Below are positions 1-6,637 of a DNA stretch of 64,000 nt, in pieces (the first letter of the stretch is position 1; every line of letters begins with the position of its first letter). A program made the translations under genes and the position numbers. This DNA is from DASQPR01 sp035713725. Lineage in GTDB: Bacteria; Actinomycetota; Actinomycetes; Mycobacteriales; Micromonosporaceae. The stretch covers positions 10,988 through 74,987 of the forward strand of contig DASTMZ010000051.1 of assembly GCA_035713725.1 (NCBI GenBank). Reading direction: 5' to 3'. The notes under the pieces are model-generated. The model saw only the letters and a list, made by a program, of their open reading frames with translations, did not search any database and had not been told where the DNA came from.

Positions 1-413
1 TCGCCTAGGTCGGTCTCGCCAAGGTCGATCGTTTCCGCGGCGCCGCGTAGCCAACGATGACTGTGGACCGACTCGGTCGGCGTGCCGCCCGCACCGGTCC
101 GAGTCGCGGCCGCTGGACGCCAGCCGTACCAGCCGTTGCGGCGGCTCGACGTCGAACCGGCGCTATCGGCAAACTCGGCCGCGTAGGAGAGCGACGCGCG
201 CTCGGTCTGGCGTGCCTCATCCGACACATCGGTGGGATTGTCGCCGTCAAGGCGGTCGATCGGATCGGCGAGGGCGTCATTGCTCTGACCGCCGTCACCG
301 GTCACGCCGCCGTCACCGGTCGCGTAGCCATCGGCGGACGCGTCGGCGTCCGCCGGCGCGCCGTCGGGCGCGTTCGGGCCGTCTGAGGGCACGGAGCCTT
401 GCCGCGACTGCAT
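1..413 (-). CDS. Hypothetical protein, N-terminal part (cut by the left edge)
   Basis: An uninterrupted frame starts with ATG at 413 and runs off the left end of the window, giving at least 137 residues. An AGGA ribosome-binding sequence lies about 8 nt upstream. The visible part is hydrophilic, acidic and rich in Asp, Gly and Ala (for example YATGDGGVTGDGG near residues 31-43), with a Trp-rich patch near residues 93-98 (NGWYGW). No membrane segment or recognisable domain is visible. It begins 35 nt after the histidine kinase stop, so it is probably the third gene of that leftward operon. The function cannot be told from this fragment; a long acidic N-terminus is often the cytoplasmic lead-in of a membrane protein, but that is inference. 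Confidence 0.6.
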   Translation of the reverse strand, partial: MQSRQGSVPSDGPNAPDGAPADADASADGYATGDGGVTGDGGQSNDALADPIDRLDGDNPTDVSDEARQTERASLSYAAEFADSAGSTSSRRNGWYGWRPAAATRTGAGGTPTESVHSHRWLRGAAETIDLGETDLG

Positions 414-448
414 GGCCGAAATCCTTCAATGACGGGCTAGAGGCGAAC

Positions 449-2296
449 CTAGGGCTCGCTGGGAGTCAGCTGGGAATCAATGACCTGCGGCCCGCGGTCC
501 GGGTCATCGGTGGCGAAGTCGTCGGCCGCCGTGTCGTCATCGTCAACCATGTCGTCGGGTGCGATGTCGTCGGTTGGCAAGCCGTTGCCCGCCATGTCCT
601 CGCCAGCCATGTCGTCGGTTGGCAAGTCGTCGTCGCTGCCGGCGTTCGGTTCGGCCGGGAGAATGACACGGAAGCGACTGCCCGCGCCGGGTGCGGTGAT
701 CAGTTCGACGCGACCGCCGTGCGCCTGCACGATCGCGGCGACGATGGCAAGCCCCAGCCCCGCGCCGCCATGGCGGCGATCGCGGCTGGGCTCGGTGCGG
801 AACAGCCGCTCGAACACGCGCTCCGCGTCAGCTTGCGACATGCCCGGCCCGCTGTCCGCCACCTCCAACACGGCCACCGGCGCATCAGGACCAGGGTCTG
901 ACCCGACGTGTACGGTCGGCGTCCGGTCGTCCGTCTCGATGGCATCCAGATGCACGTCCGAGGCGTCGCGCCGAGGTCGACCGACGCGCACCACGATGCG
1001 GGTGCCATCCCCGGTGTGCTGCAACGCATTGCTCACCAGGTTCGTGACGACCTGACGCAGCCGGTCGGCGTCCCCGATCACGGTCACCGGCTCGAACGTG
1101 TTCGACGCGTCGTCCAACGCGGCGAGTTGTACGAAGCGGGTCGGCACGCGTACGTGTGCGTCCCGTACTGTCTCGGCGGCCACGCCGAGCAGGTCGACCG
1201 GCTGACGGGCGAGCGGACGTTCCTCGTCCAGCCGGGCGAGCAGCAGCAGATCGTTGACGAGCACACGCATGCGTCCGACCTCGTTCTCGATGCGGCCCAT
1301 CGCCTCGTCGAGTTCGGGGCCGGGCGGCGTGCCGCCGCGGCGGTATAGCTCGGCAAATCCTTGGATCGATGTCAATGGCGTACGCAACTCGTGCGACGCG
1401 TCCGCGAGGAACTGCCGCAGCCGTTGCTCCGAGGCGGTACGTGCGTGCATGGCTGCCTCGACGCGGCCGAGCATGGCGTTCAGCGCGGTGCCGAGCCGGC
1501 CGGACTCGGTGTGTGGGTCCACGTCGGCGACCCGTCGCGACAAGTCCTCGGTCGCGACCACCTCGCCGGCCACCCGTTCCATCCGGGTCAACGGCCGCAA
1601 ACCGATGCGTACCACGCTGGATGCCGCGAGCCCGAGCATCAGCAACACGAGTGCCACCACGAGGCTGTCGATCGCGATCAGGTTTGTGGACGTGCTCTGC
1701 ACGTCGCGGAGCGAGACGCCGGACACGCCGGTGAACCCGAGCTGACCGAGCGAGTAGGACATCACGCGCCACGGTGTGCCGTCCTGCCCGGGCACGGTAT
1801 ACGGCCCGCTGTCCCGGTGCGCGAGAATGCTCGACCACGCGCCGAGATCGGGACCGGTGGTGTCGGACGTCGAACCGGTGATCTGCTCGCCCGTGTCGAT
1901 CGCATACTGCGTTCCGTCCGGCGCGAACAGCAGCAGCCGGAAGTCCTGGCCGAGCCCGTTGCGCGGGCGCGGCAGCTGGCCGACAAGGGGCCGATCTGCG
2001 TTCACACGCGCCTGGTCGGCGCGGGCCTGCGCGGTCAGTTGCGCGTCCACGCGTCCGATGAGATACGAGCGGATGAGCAGCACGCCGGCGGTGCTAGCAA
2101 CGATCAGCGCCACGCTGGCGAGCACCACCATCGCAGCGACCAGGCGGGTGCGCAGCGTCCACTCGCGCCACGGCCGTACCCGGACGGTCAATGCGCGGCC
2201 GGGCCACCGACGTGCCACGCGGTCGCGTAGTGCACGAACGGCGGCCCGCCATCCGGCTCGCGGTGACGCCCGCACGTGGACGCGCGGTCGGCGCAT
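449..2296 (-). CDS. Membrane sensor histidine kinase (HAMP-HisKA-HATPase)
   Basis: Probable sensor of a two-component pair with the gene just upstream. The start ATG overlaps the stop of the response regulator as ATGA at 2294-2298, giving 615 residues. There is a basic N-terminus, a first membrane segment at about 52-77, an extracytoplasmic region of about 130 residues, and a second segment at about 209-228. A HAMP-like linker, the HisKA H-box with His302 in SHELRTP, and an ATPase domain follow. The last 50 or so residues, after the kinase core, are an Asp-rich low-complexity tail with MAGEDMAG- and DDMV-type repeats, which is unusual for this family. The architecture resembles MprB/TcrY-type actinobacterial kinases. 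The stimulus is unknown; the divergent beta-lactamase-like lipoprotein hints at an envelope role. Confidence 0.9.
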   Translation of the reverse strand: MRRPRVHVRASPRAGWRAAVRALRDRVARRWPGRALTVRVRPWREWTLRTRLVAAMVVLASVALIVASTAGVLLIRSYLIGRVDAQLTAQARADQARVNADRPLVGQLPRPRNGLGQDFRLLLFAPDGTQYAIDTGEQITGSTSDTTGPDLGAWSSILAHRDSGPYTVPGQDGTPWRVMSYSLGQLGFTGVSGVSLRDVQSTSTNLIAIDSLVVALVLLMLGLAASSVVRIGLRPLTRMERVAGEVVATEDLSRRVADVDPHTESGRLGTALNAMLGRVEAAMHARTASEQRLRQFLADASHELRTPLTSIQGFAELYRRGGTPPGPELDEAMGRIENEVGRMRVLVNDLLLLARLDEERPLARQPVDLLGVAAETVRDAHVRVPTRFVQLAALDDASNTFEPVTVIGDADRLRQVVTNLVSNALQHTGDGTRIVVRVGRPRRDASDVHLDAIETDDRTPTVHVGSDPGPDAPVAVLEVADSGPGMSQADAERVFERLFRTEPSRDRRHGGAGLGLAIVAAIVQAHGGRVELITAPGAGSRFRVILPAEPNAGSDDDLPTDDMAGEDMAGNGLPTDDIAPDDMVDDDDTAADDFATDDPDRGPQVIDSQLTPSEP

Positions 2297-3021
2297 CAGT
2301 CGTCGCCACCCCGCGGCAGCCGCAGCGCGTACCCGACACCGCGCACCGTGTGAATGAGTGCCGGACCGGCCTTGTCGATCTTGCGACGCAGGTAGTAGAC
2401 GTACGACTCGACGATGCGCCCGTCGCCACCGAAGTCGTAGCTCCACACTCGATCGAGGATCTGCGCCTTGCTCACCACGCGGCCGGCGTTGGTCATCAGG
2501 TAGCGCAGCAGGTTGAACTCGGTCGGCGACAGCTCGATGAGCTTCCCGGCACGGCGCACCTCGTGCGCGTCCTCGTCCATCTCCAGGTCGGCGTAGCTCA
2601 ACAGCGCGGTGTCCGGCGTGTTGCGGTCGAATTGGCTGCGCCGCAGGATCGCACGGATCCGCAGCACAACCTCCTCCAGGCTGAAGGGCTTCGTCACGTA
2701 GTCGTCCGCACCGACGGTAAGGCCGGAGATCCGGTCTTCCACCGCGTCCCGAGCGGTCAGGAACAGCACCGGCACCGGCCGGCTGGCACGCAGCCGCCGG
2801 GCCACCTGGAAACCGTCCAGGTCCGGCAGCATCACGTCGAGTACCACCAGATCGGGTTCGAACTCCTCGGCGGCGATCAGCGCATCGTTGCCGCTCACCG
2901 ACGTACGCACGTCGAAGTCGGTCAACCGCAAAGTCGCGGACAGCAGCGCACAGATGTTCGGTTCGTCGTCAACCACGAGCACCCGAGTCGCGCGGGCGCC
3001 GTTGGGCTCGTTGGGGCGCAA
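2296..3021 (-). CDS. OmpR/PhoB-family response regulator
   Basis: DNA-binding partner of the kinase that follows it. The receiver domain starts at TRVLVVDDEPN, with the phospho-acceptor Asp in VVLDVMLPD and the conserved Lys in VTKPFSLEE. A winged-helix output domain follows (LSPTEFNLLRYL, YVYYLRRKID) and ends GVGYALRLPRG. I chose the TTG at 3021 because a GGAGAGG sequence sits 7 nt upstream and the receiver domain begins soon after. In-frame ATGs at 3111 and 3096 would add about 25-30 arginine-rich residues unlike the family. Translational coupling to the kinase (ATGA overlap) argues for one transcript. Confidence 0.88.
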   Translation of the reverse strand: MRPNEPNGARATRVLVVDDEPNICALLSATLRLTDFDVRTSVSGNDALIAAEEFEPDLVVLDVMLPDLDGFQVARRLRASRPVPVLFLTARDAVEDRISGLTVGADDYVTKPFSLEEVVLRIRAILRRSQFDRNTPDTALLSYADLEMDEDAHEVRRAGKLIELSPTEFNLLRYLMTNAGRVVSKAQILDRVWSYDFGGDGRIVESYVYYLRRKIDKAGPALIHTVRGVGYALRLPRGGDD

Positions 3022-3278
3022 GCGGCAACCTCTCCGTCCCACGAACGCGAATCGCGCCGAGGCGATGCACCGGCCGCGGCGCGTCCGGCACGGCATGCCT
3101 TCGTGGGACAAACAATGCTGCTGAGAGCCGTCTGCCTCGACCCGCGGGTCCGACCTCAGCCACCGAAAGGGGAAAGCAGCAAAGGTCTATCACCGGCGGC
3201 TGGACCGAATCTGGGGACAACCTCGGAGTTCGCTGGGGATGCGCGCGAGCTCGGGCGGAGGCACCCGGCGAATCGCCC

Positions 3279-3294
3279 GTTAACGCCGGCTAAC
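3279..3294. promoter_or_regulatory. Candidate operator, GTTA-N8-TAAC
   Basis: Inverted half sites GTTA and TAAC flank 8 bases inside the divergent intergenic region. A further GTTAGCG lies close to the lipoprotein start (3371-3377). This would be a plausible binding site for the neighbouring OmpR-type regulator, but there is only sequence symmetry to support it. Confidence 0.25.
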
Positions 3295-3372
3295 GACGGG
3301 TACGTGTCGGGCAAATCATGTGAAACGTCACCGCACCGTGCGAGTGGCGCGCGCGATGCTAGCGACGTCCGT

Positions 3373-3378
3373 TAGCGT
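3373..3378 (+). promoter_or_regulatory. Candidate -10 (TAGCGT), leaderless start
   Basis: TAGCGT lies 8 nt before the ATG at 3387 and no Shine-Dalgarno sequence is visible. This fits the leaderless arrangement common in actinomycetes. Confidence 0.45.
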
Positions 3379-3386
3379 GACGTGTC

Positions 3387-4328
3387 ATGGCGCACGTCCG
3401 CACCGGCGTACCCGGCACGAGGCGTACGTTCGCCGTGCTTGCCACCGCGACGGTCGCGCTGATCGGACTCAGCGGGTGCTTCCTGCATCCGTCCACGCCG
3501 TCGGCCAACGGGTCGTTCGTCGCCGGCGCCTCGGTCGCCTCGCAACCTGCCTCACCGCGGAGCCTGGGCTTCGACCCGCTCACGGTGGTCAGCGCCGCGG
3601 TGCCGTCGGCGGTCAAGGCCTACATCTCCGCGCACGGCGGCCACTCGGCGATCGAGGTCGCGGATCGGGCCACTGGCGCGGCACTCGCGATCAACGGCGA
3701 CAAGACCTTCCAGACCGCGAGCATCGTGAAGTTCGACATCCTGGCCACCAGGCTCTATCAGCATCAGCAGGCGGGCACCACGATGTCCGCGCACGAAAAG
3801 AGCCTCGCGTTCAAGATGATCACCATGAGCGACAACAACGCCGCGTCGGCGTTGTTCGCGATGGACGGCTCGGCGGCCGGCCTGACCACGGCGAACAAGG
3901 TCTTCGGCATGGAGGCAACGCATGTGGCGTCCGCGTGGGGCCTCACCCACACCACGCCGACCGATCAGATCCGGCTGATGTCGACCGTGATGGATGCCAA
4001 CGGCCCGATCAACGCAACGAACCAGACCTACATTCTGACCTTGATGAGTCAGGTCGAGCCGGATCAGCGTTGGGGCGTGCCGGCCGCGGCCAGCCCGGAC
4101 TCGACGAACGTGTACGTCAAGAACGGTTGGGACACCATGACGGCGTACGGCGGTCTGTGGGGCGACAACAGCATCGGGCGGATCGTCGAACCCGGCCACG
4201 ACTGGCTGGTCGCGGTGATGTCGAACTACAACCGGACCGACAGCGCCGGACACCATCTCGACGGTGAGCTGGCAACACTCGCGGTCGGCGGCCTGCGGCT
4301 GCAGGCTCAGCTCGCCAGCGCGCGCTGA
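3387..4328 (+). CDS. Secreted class A beta-lactamase-fold serine hydrolase, lipoprotein
   Basis: The N-terminus has a signal peptide with lipobox LSGC (Cys31), so the mature protein is expected to be tethered to the outer face of the membrane. The catalytic motifs of the penicillin-recognising serine hydrolases are visible: Ser112-x-x-Lys115 (SIVK), an SDN loop at 148-150, and KNG at 245-247 in place of the usual KTG. The length (313 residues) and order fit the class A beta-lactamase fold. Many actinobacterial lipoproteins of this group act on peptidoglycan or have no drug-hydrolysing activity. I see no clear omega-loop ExxLN motif, which weakens a true beta-lactamase assignment. It is divergent from a two-component operon that may control it. 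Confidence 0.8.
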   Translation: MAHVRTGVPGTRRTFAVLATATVALIGLSGCFLHPSTPSANGSFVAGASVASQPASPRSLGFDPLTVVSAAVPSAVKAYISAHGGHSAIEVADRATGAALAINGDKTFQTASIVKFDILATRLYQHQQAGTTMSAHEKSLAFKMITMSDNNAASALFAMDGSAAGLTTANKVFGMEATHVASAWGLTHTTPTDQIRLMSTVMDANGPINATNQTYILTLMSQVEPDQRWGVPAAASPDSTNVYVKNGWDTMTAYGGLWGDNSIGRIVEPGHDWLVAVMSNYNRTDSAGHHLDGELATLAVGGLRLQAQLASAR

Positions 4329-4417
4329 CTCCCGCGTGGCCGGTAACGGGGGTTGGCCGGCCATGGGGTGGCCGGTAATGGGCGCGGCCGGTAACGGTGA
4401 CTATGCCGGCTAAGGGA

Positions 4418-5653
4418 CTATGCCGCCGCGATCACGACCACGTCACCCGCGGATAGTCCCGACGTGATCTCGGTGCCCTGGTCGCCCGCGAGACCGACGG
4501 TGACCGTACGGGTCGCGTCGCCGGTCGGTGTGCGTACCCGCACGGTCGCGCTGTTGCCGGTCAGGTTCGACAACGCGGCACTCGGCACGTAGAGCACGTT
4601 GGAAGCCGACGCGGTCACCACGGCCGCGACGGCGCTCTGTCCGATCAGCAGATCCGACGGCGGGTTTACGAATTCCAGCTGCACGCCGTAGCGGACAAGC
4701 TGCCCGGATGTCGTACCGGCCGGGTCGATCTCGGTGACCGTGGCCGGGTAGGACGTTCCGGCGTGGTCGGCCAGCGTCACGGTGGCCTTCTGCCCGATCG
4801 CCACCGCCGCGACATCCGCCTCGGAGAACTGCGCCTCGACGGCGAGCGAGTTCAGGCCGCCCATCACGATGAAGCCCGAACCGCCTGACGTGGCGGTCTG
4901 GCCGACCGAACCGGAGACCGACAGCACGCGTCCGTCGCTCGGCGCGACGATCTTCGTACCGGTCAGTGCCGTCTCGGCTTGCTCGAGCGAGAGTTCGGCA
5001 TTGTTCACCGCTTGCTGGGCACGCATCAGCGGATCCGTACCCGTGCTCTGATTCGACGAACCGCGGCCCGCACCGGACCCGCCGCCGCACGTTTGTGTGC
5101 CGGTGGGCGCCGGTGCACCGGTCGGGTGACGGCTCGGACTCGGCGACGGGGTCGGCGACGCCGACGGATGCGGCGAAGGACTCGCGGACGGCGATGGCGA
5201 CGGTGCCGGGGCCAACGCGAACGCGGCGGCGGCCACGCACGGCGCCGAAGTTGGCGTGGCGTTCGCCGTGGCCTGCTGCTCGGCGAGCGCGAGGTTGGTG
5301 TTCGCGGCGTCCAACGCGGACTGCGCGGACGAGACTGCGGCTTCGGCATCCGTCGGGTCGATCGTCGCCAGCGTTTCGCCGGTCGTGACGTGGTCGCCCG
5401 CCTTCACGTTCAAGGTGCTGACCGTGCCGGTCGCGCCGAACGTCAACGCGCGGGAATCGATCGGCGCGACGGTCCCGGATGCCGACGTGGTCACCGTGAC
5501 GGTGCCGTCCCGTACGGTGAACGTAGTCTGCGTCGGCCGGCCGCCGGAACCGTTGCCCGACAACGACCACACCGCTGCCGCCACCCCGGCCAGCACGACG
5601 ACCGCGGCCGTCGCGATCACGGCGACCCGCCGCCGGGACAGCCCGAATCTCAT
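4418..5653 (-). CDS. HlyD/MacA-like periplasmic adaptor (membrane fusion) protein
   Basis: 411 residues from the ATG at 5653: a single N-terminal membrane anchor (about 9-30), a lipoyl/barrel-sandwich half (IDSRALTFGATGTVSTL), an alpha-helical hairpin interrupted by an insert, the second lipoyl half (KIVAPSDGRV) and beta-barrel domains (VTLADHAGTSYPATVTEIDP). The tip of the hairpin is replaced by a Pro/Ser-rich stretch of about 40 residues (148-185), bracketed by Cys139 and Cys189. In Gram-negative bacteria such adaptors link an inner-membrane pump to an outer channel; in actinomycetes they usually accompany a MacB-type ABC exporter. No ATPase or permease is adjacent here. The upstream in-frame extension to 5980 lacks coding character. 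Confidence 0.85.
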   Translation of the reverse strand: MRFGLSRRRVAVIATAAVVVLAGVAAAVWSLSGNGSGGRPTQTTFTVRDGTVTVTTSASGTVAPIDSRALTFGATGTVSTLNVKAGDHVTTGETLATIDPTDAEAAVSSAQSALDAANTNLALAEQQATANATPTSAPCVAAAAFALAPAPSPSPSASPSPHPSASPTPSPSPSRHPTGAPAPTGTQTCGGGSGAGRGSSNQSTGTDPLMRAQQAVNNAELSLEQAETALTGTKIVAPSDGRVLSVSGSVGQTATSGGSGFIVMGGLNSLAVEAQFSEADVAAVAIGQKATVTLADHAGTSYPATVTEIDPAGTTSGQLVRYGVQLEFVNPPSDLLIGQSAVAAVVTASASNVLYVPSAALSNLTGNSATVRVRTPTGDATRTVTVGLAGDQGTEITSGLSAGDVVVIAAA

Positions 5654-5817
5654 GGTGTGGCAGTGTGCGGCGCGCGGCTCCTCGTTAGCTGGGCCGTGCC
5701 TGGGAGCAAGCTTAAAGAAGCGATCCCAGCCGATTCCGAGCTTCGCCTGACGCCATATCCAGGTCCGTCGTATCTGATCGTCCACGGCACGCTGGTGCGC
5801 GCCGCGGGGAGGAACAC

Positions 5818-6450
5818 GTGAGAATGCCGCTGCCGGGTCGTGCCGCCGCCATCGCGCTGATCGGTGTGACGGCCGCGTGGATCCTCGCTGGTTGCGGCGG
5901 TGGATCGCCCACCAACGCGGCCGGCACGCCGACGTCGGCCGCGACCGGACGCAACGCGGACATCCAGGCATACGTGTCATGCCTCAGCCAACACGGCGTC
6001 ACGCTGGCCTCACGCGCGCCGTTCGCCGGTCGGTCCGGCGGGCCGCGACCGTCCTTCAGCCGAGGCCCGAGACCGTCCCGGTCGCCCGGCGCTGGCGGTT
6101 TCGGTGGTGGTGGCTTCGGCGGCGGCGGCTTCGGAGGCGGGTTCGGCGGATTGTTCGGCGACCCCACCAACCCGCCGCCGGGCGTGAGCGCGGCAACCTG
6201 GTCTGCGGCGTTGTCGGCCTGCAAGTCGCTGCAACCGACGGCGGCCGCCGGGGCATTCAACAACAGCCAGTTCACGGCCTACCGCAACTGCCTTCAGTCC
6301 CACGGCGTGACGCTCTCCGGCGGCGCCGGCGGACTGTCCACAAGCGACCCGAAGGTTGCCGCGGCGCTGAAGACCTGCGCGCCGCTCCGGCCGTCCGCAC
6401 CGCCGCGCGGGCCGGCCGGCCCAACCCCGGCGCCGAGCGCGTCCGGCTGA
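5818..6450 (+). CDS. Lipoprotein with a duplicated Cys/His (CLxxHGVTL) motif
   Basis: GTG start with a GGGGAGGA sequence 4 nt upstream; 210 residues. A signal peptide ends in the lipobox LAGC (Cys26). The mature part has two copies of one small unit. Copy 1 has C55-LSQ-H59-GVTL and then C135 in ALSACKSL. Copy 2 has C158-LQS-H162-GVTL and then C187 in ALKTCAPL. The first copy carries a long Gly/Phe/Pro/Arg-rich insert (about residues 70-121). The paired Cys suggest one disulfide per unit, and the Cys-x3-His spacing could also hold a metal or heme; both are inferences. It is divergent from the membrane adaptor gene across 164 bp, so the two may share regulation. I do not know a named family. 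Confidence 0.7.
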   Translation: MRMPLPGRAAAIALIGVTAAWILAGCGGGSPTNAAGTPTSAATGRNADIQAYVSCLSQHGVTLASRAPFAGRSGGPRPSFSRGPRPSRSPGAGGFGGGGFGGGGFGGGFGGLFGDPTNPPPGVSAATWSAALSACKSLQPTAAAGAFNNSQFTAYRNCLQSHGVTLSGGAGGLSTSDPKVAAALKTCAPLRPSAPPRGPAGPTPAPSASG

Positions 6451-6468
6451 CGTAACAACACCCTGGCC

Positions 6469-6522
6469 ACCGCCGGGGCGCTGCGCGGTCCACCCTGACC
6501 CACCGCGCAGTGCCCCGGCGGT
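6469..6522. terminator. Strong hairpin, probably bidirectional terminator
   Basis: A 21-bp inverted repeat with one mismatch (6469-6489 against 6502-6522) encloses a 12-nt loop. It lies 18 bp after the lipoprotein stop and about 115 bp after the stop of the convergent Pnkp gene. There is only a short T run (TGTTT), as is usual in high-GC actinomycetes. Confidence 0.7.
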
Positions 6523-6534
6523 CTGTTTCTCCGC

Positions 6535-6599
6535 TGGTTCGATCGCCTGGTTCGATCGCCTGGTTCGATCGCCTGGTTCGATCGCCTGGTGCCGTCGCC
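6535..6599. repeat. 13-bp tandem repeat, 4 perfect units plus one degenerate
   Basis: The unit TGGTTCGATCGCC is repeated four times exactly from 6535 to 6586, followed by a diverged fifth copy. It sits between the terminator and the end of the Pnkp gene. No function is visible; it is a likely length-variable locus. Confidence 0.85.
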
Positions 6600-6637
6600 T
6601 CGTTCTGTCGCGCGGTCCGCGGTTGGCCCGCGGTGCG

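Larger units (their letters stand above)
3022..3386. other. Divergent intergenic region between regulator and beta-lactamase-like gene
   Basis: No gene is apparent here. It must hold the promoters of the leftward two-component operon and the rightward lipoprotein. It contains a GTTA-N8-TAAC inverted half-site pair (3279-3294) and a -10-like TAGCGT just before the lipoprotein start. Confidence 0.5.

Noticed and set aside
6535..6599. The 13-bp repeat as a small CRISPR array
   Set aside because: Units are contiguous with no spacers, too short, and no cas gene is present.
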